The notes beneath the pieces are model-generated. The model was given only the letters and a program-made list of their open reading frames with translations, searched no databases and was not told the DNA's origin. Positions 62,267 to 64,000 of a DNA stretch of 64,000 nucleotides are shown piece after piece (position 1 is the stretch's first letter; every line of letters begins with the position of its first letter). The DNA is taken from NCBI GenBank assembly GCA_965153455.1, contig OZ234500.1, positions 17,545,579-17,609,578 on the forward strand. The letters run 5' to 3'. The DNA is from Sphagnum compactum. Taxonomy: Eukaryota > Bryophyta > Sphagnopsida > Sphagnales. The translations under genes were made by a program, and so were the position numbers.

Positions 62267-62628
62267 TCTACTTCCAACAAGTGTAGCTCCCTTACAATAA
62301 GCTCGATGATGTTGAAATTTTAGGAGAAGCTTCTACACCTTTCAAAATAAGACTGATTCAAATTTGACACAAATCCAACGATGGATTTGGGAGAAACAAC
62401 TAATTGAACCAAAAATCCAGAGGCTTTATGTCATGGAAATCCTTCCATGAACTCCACTACAACACCCTCTACTTCCAACCAGTGTAGCTCCCTTACAGCA
62501 AGCCCGATGATGCTGAAATTTTAGGAGAAGCTTTTACACCTTTCAAACTAAAACTGATTCAAATTTGACACAAATCCAATGGTGGATTTGGGAGAAACAA
62601 CTAATTGAACCAAAAATCCAAAGGCTTT
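62267..62628. repeat. Two-copy tandem repeat, about 202-bp period
   Basis: Copies of about 162 bp at 62267-62428 and 62468-62628 share the words gtgtagctcccttaca, tgaaattttaggagaagctt and tttgggagaaacaacta at about 92% identity by eye, separated by a 39-bp spacer. It has no coding role that I can see. Confidence 0.9.
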
Positions 62629-63527
62629 GCTACAAGTACTTGCTACACACAACTTCCTTCCATGCTTTATTCTTGCACACCTTTTTTTCATGAACACCTC
62701 TCCACACATAAGAACTAAATCCTTTCTCACACTTCATCCTTCTCTTTTTTTCTTCTCCCCATACACACAAAATCCTCTCCCTTGGTAAGCCTCCATGACC
62801 TTCCTTGGGCTTGTTCCCCTTGTCCAATGAAAGCTTCGAAATCCCTTGCTCCAATCAATGGCCTCCTCATCCTTCAAGAGCCAATGAGAATTGAGAATGA
62901 ATTGCCATCCAATTGAGTTTAGGATGAGAATTCTTGGGCCCAATGAGACACAAAAAATATTCCATCCTTCAATCAAATAGGATGACAATCCTCATGACTA
63001 ATGGGATTGGAGGATTCATCCTTCCCCTTATTTTGGATATCTTGATGAGGTCTCTTGAGCTTGATCCTTATCCTTTTCGTCCGTTGACCTTCACATCCTA
63101 CTTCTTCATCCTAATTACTTCAAGTAACTAACTACTAGGATAATTTATCGATAGTAACAAGTAAACGTCCTTGAATTTTTACTTGACTAATTCAATGGTT
63201 GAACTAACATCCCCGTGTACCATTTACTCTTTTGATATCCCTACCTATTTATTTTACCATGCACTAATTAACTATGTAGTACATAGTAAATTGGAATTAA
63301 AATTTGCATCACAAAAAACCCCCACATACTTCTAGATCCACCGTCGAAATCAGGGTTTGATGTATCCATTAGATCTAGGATGTTTGAGTCTTCATGAGGT
63401 TCCGCCGTCACTCCCACACCTTTGCCTACCTTAATTTGTTAAATAAAAAGCCTCGACCCCTTCTGAATGCAAGTACCACATTGTTTCTGCTACCTTGGGT
63501 TTTTGTTGATGTAGGTGAGAACTAGTC
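62629..63527. other. Non-coding region upstream of the 137-aa ORF
   Basis: Minus-strand frames near 62548-62988 are Lys/Gly-rich from a cttcatcc / tccttcaa-rich stretch and have no known domain. Just before the ORF, a sequence ttgttgatgtag|gtgag could serve as a splice acceptor, so a leader exon further upstream is possible. Confidence 0.4.
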
Positions 63528-63941
63528 ATGGCAGATGATGTCGCTATGCTTTCGAATCCTCTAGTTGCACCAGTAGAACAGGAAGAGCTTGAAGAAGCAC
63601 CGTTCAACGTGAATGTTTTTCAACGGCCGCGCGAAGAAGAACCGTCCAGGCGAGTGGTGCGCACTCGAGTTGATCGTTCGGCATGGGATCGTCGATTGTT
63701 TCCTAACCCACATGCTTTAGCAATCTATTTAGAATTCGTTCGTGCTCGTGGAGCCGCGCCAGAAAGGTTTGAAGAGTGTCAATGCGAAGATGATGATGTC
63801 CGTCTCCATTGTCGAACGTGGGTTCTCAGTGATGGCCATTACCGTTGGCTACGAGGCCGAATTAACCCCCTTTCCATGGAGCATCGAGCCGAATACCTAG
63901 CTCGCACCATCCGTCGCATTTTGGAGTTTTTACAATTGTGA
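63528..63941 (+). CDS. Unrecognised 137-aa Arg-rich protein
   Basis: A single open frame from ATG 63528 to TGA 63941 in a stretch with higher GC content than its surroundings and balanced codon usage, which makes it stand out as real coding sequence. The N-terminus is acidic and disordered-looking (EQEELEEAP), followed by a basic run (RRVVRTRVDRSAWDRR), a compact middle with FPNPHALAIYLEFVRARG, a small cysteine group (CQCEDDDVRLHC) and a C-terminal helix rich in Arg and Leu (LARTIRRILEFLQL). I do not recognise the family and see no signal peptide or membrane segment. It could be a lineage-specific host gene, or an ORF of a mobile element cut by the window's end. A perfect hairpin lies 34 bp after the stop. 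Confidence 0.6.
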   Translation: MADDVAMLSNPLVAPVEQEELEEAPFNVNVFQRPREEEPSRRVVRTRVDRSAWDRRLFPNPHALAIYLEFVRARGAAPERFEECQCEDDDVRLHCRTWVLSDGHYRWLRGRINPLSMEHRAEYLARTIRRILEFLQL

Positions 63942-63974
63942 CCTATTCCCTTCAAGTTGTTTACTAAGTTGTAA

Positions 63975-63998
63975 TTCACCTGAGGCCACTCAGGTGAA
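63975..63998. repeat. 10-bp perfect hairpin downstream of the 137-aa ORF
   Basis: Stem ttcacctgag / ctcaggtgaa with a 4-base loop (gcca). Its closeness to the stop codon suggests a 3'-UTR structure, or the start of an inverted repeat that continues outside the window. Confidence 0.8.
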
Positions 63999-64000
63999 AA

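Noticed and set aside
1-64000. tRNA or rRNA genes
   Set aside because: I saw no tRNA-like A/B-box cloverleaf or rRNA core sequence by eye; a tRNA scan was not possible, so a missed gene cannot be excluded.

Overview
This is an AT-rich, repeat-dominated window of nuclear DNA from a land plant. The gene content points to a non-seed plant (bryophyte, lycophyte or fern). It carries a terpene synthase of the microbial-like type (MTPSL), a class known from non-seed plants, together with a plant A-type cytochrome P450, a plant cellulose synthase relic and plant-type hAT, CACTA and Ty3/gypsy relics. Genes are intron-split, and no bacterial or viral gene organisation is seen. I cannot name the species.

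Layout. 1-6.4 kb: AT-rich non-coding DNA. 6.4-9.9 kb: a complete three-exon P450 (522 aa). Its 5' part is present twice as a 345-bp direct repeat, and a 958-bp repetitive element sits exactly between the two copies; a second copy of that element lies at 44.1-44.9 kb. 13.3-17.2 kb (minus): relics of a gypsy protease and a BED-finger hAT transposase. 17.9-20.4 kb: a large AATAGCC-type minisatellite. 21.9-28.2 kb: a block less AT-rich than its surroundings that starts next to a CACTA-type terminus. It holds the 3' part of a cellulose synthase gene (minus, two in-frame stops) and the C-terminal exons of a GH38 alpha-mannosidase (plus), placed head to head with both 5' parts missing. 28.4-41.1 kb: very AT-rich DNA with three repeat systems, including a 1.47-kb tandem duplication. 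41.15-42.78 kb: a complete non-autonomous CACTA element with a 3-bp GGG target duplication. 45.7-48.7 kb: mixed repeats and a 304-bp MITE with perfect 27-bp inverted ends. 48.7-52.1 kb: the terpene synthase gene, with a plausible TATA box and a plastid-transit-like upstream exon. 54.4-57.7 kb: a decayed gypsy pol whose integrase is split by a solo-LTR-like insertion. 61.2-62.6 kb: a 7 x 91-bp tandem array and a 2 x 202-bp repeat. 63.5-63.9 kb: an unrecognised, arginine-rich 137-aa ORF.

Only the P450 and the terpene synthase look like intact protein genes of known type. They lie about 40 kb apart and could act in one terpenoid pathway (skeleton formation, then oxidation), but nothing in the sequence beyond proximity shows this. 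The remainder is repeat and transposon history.
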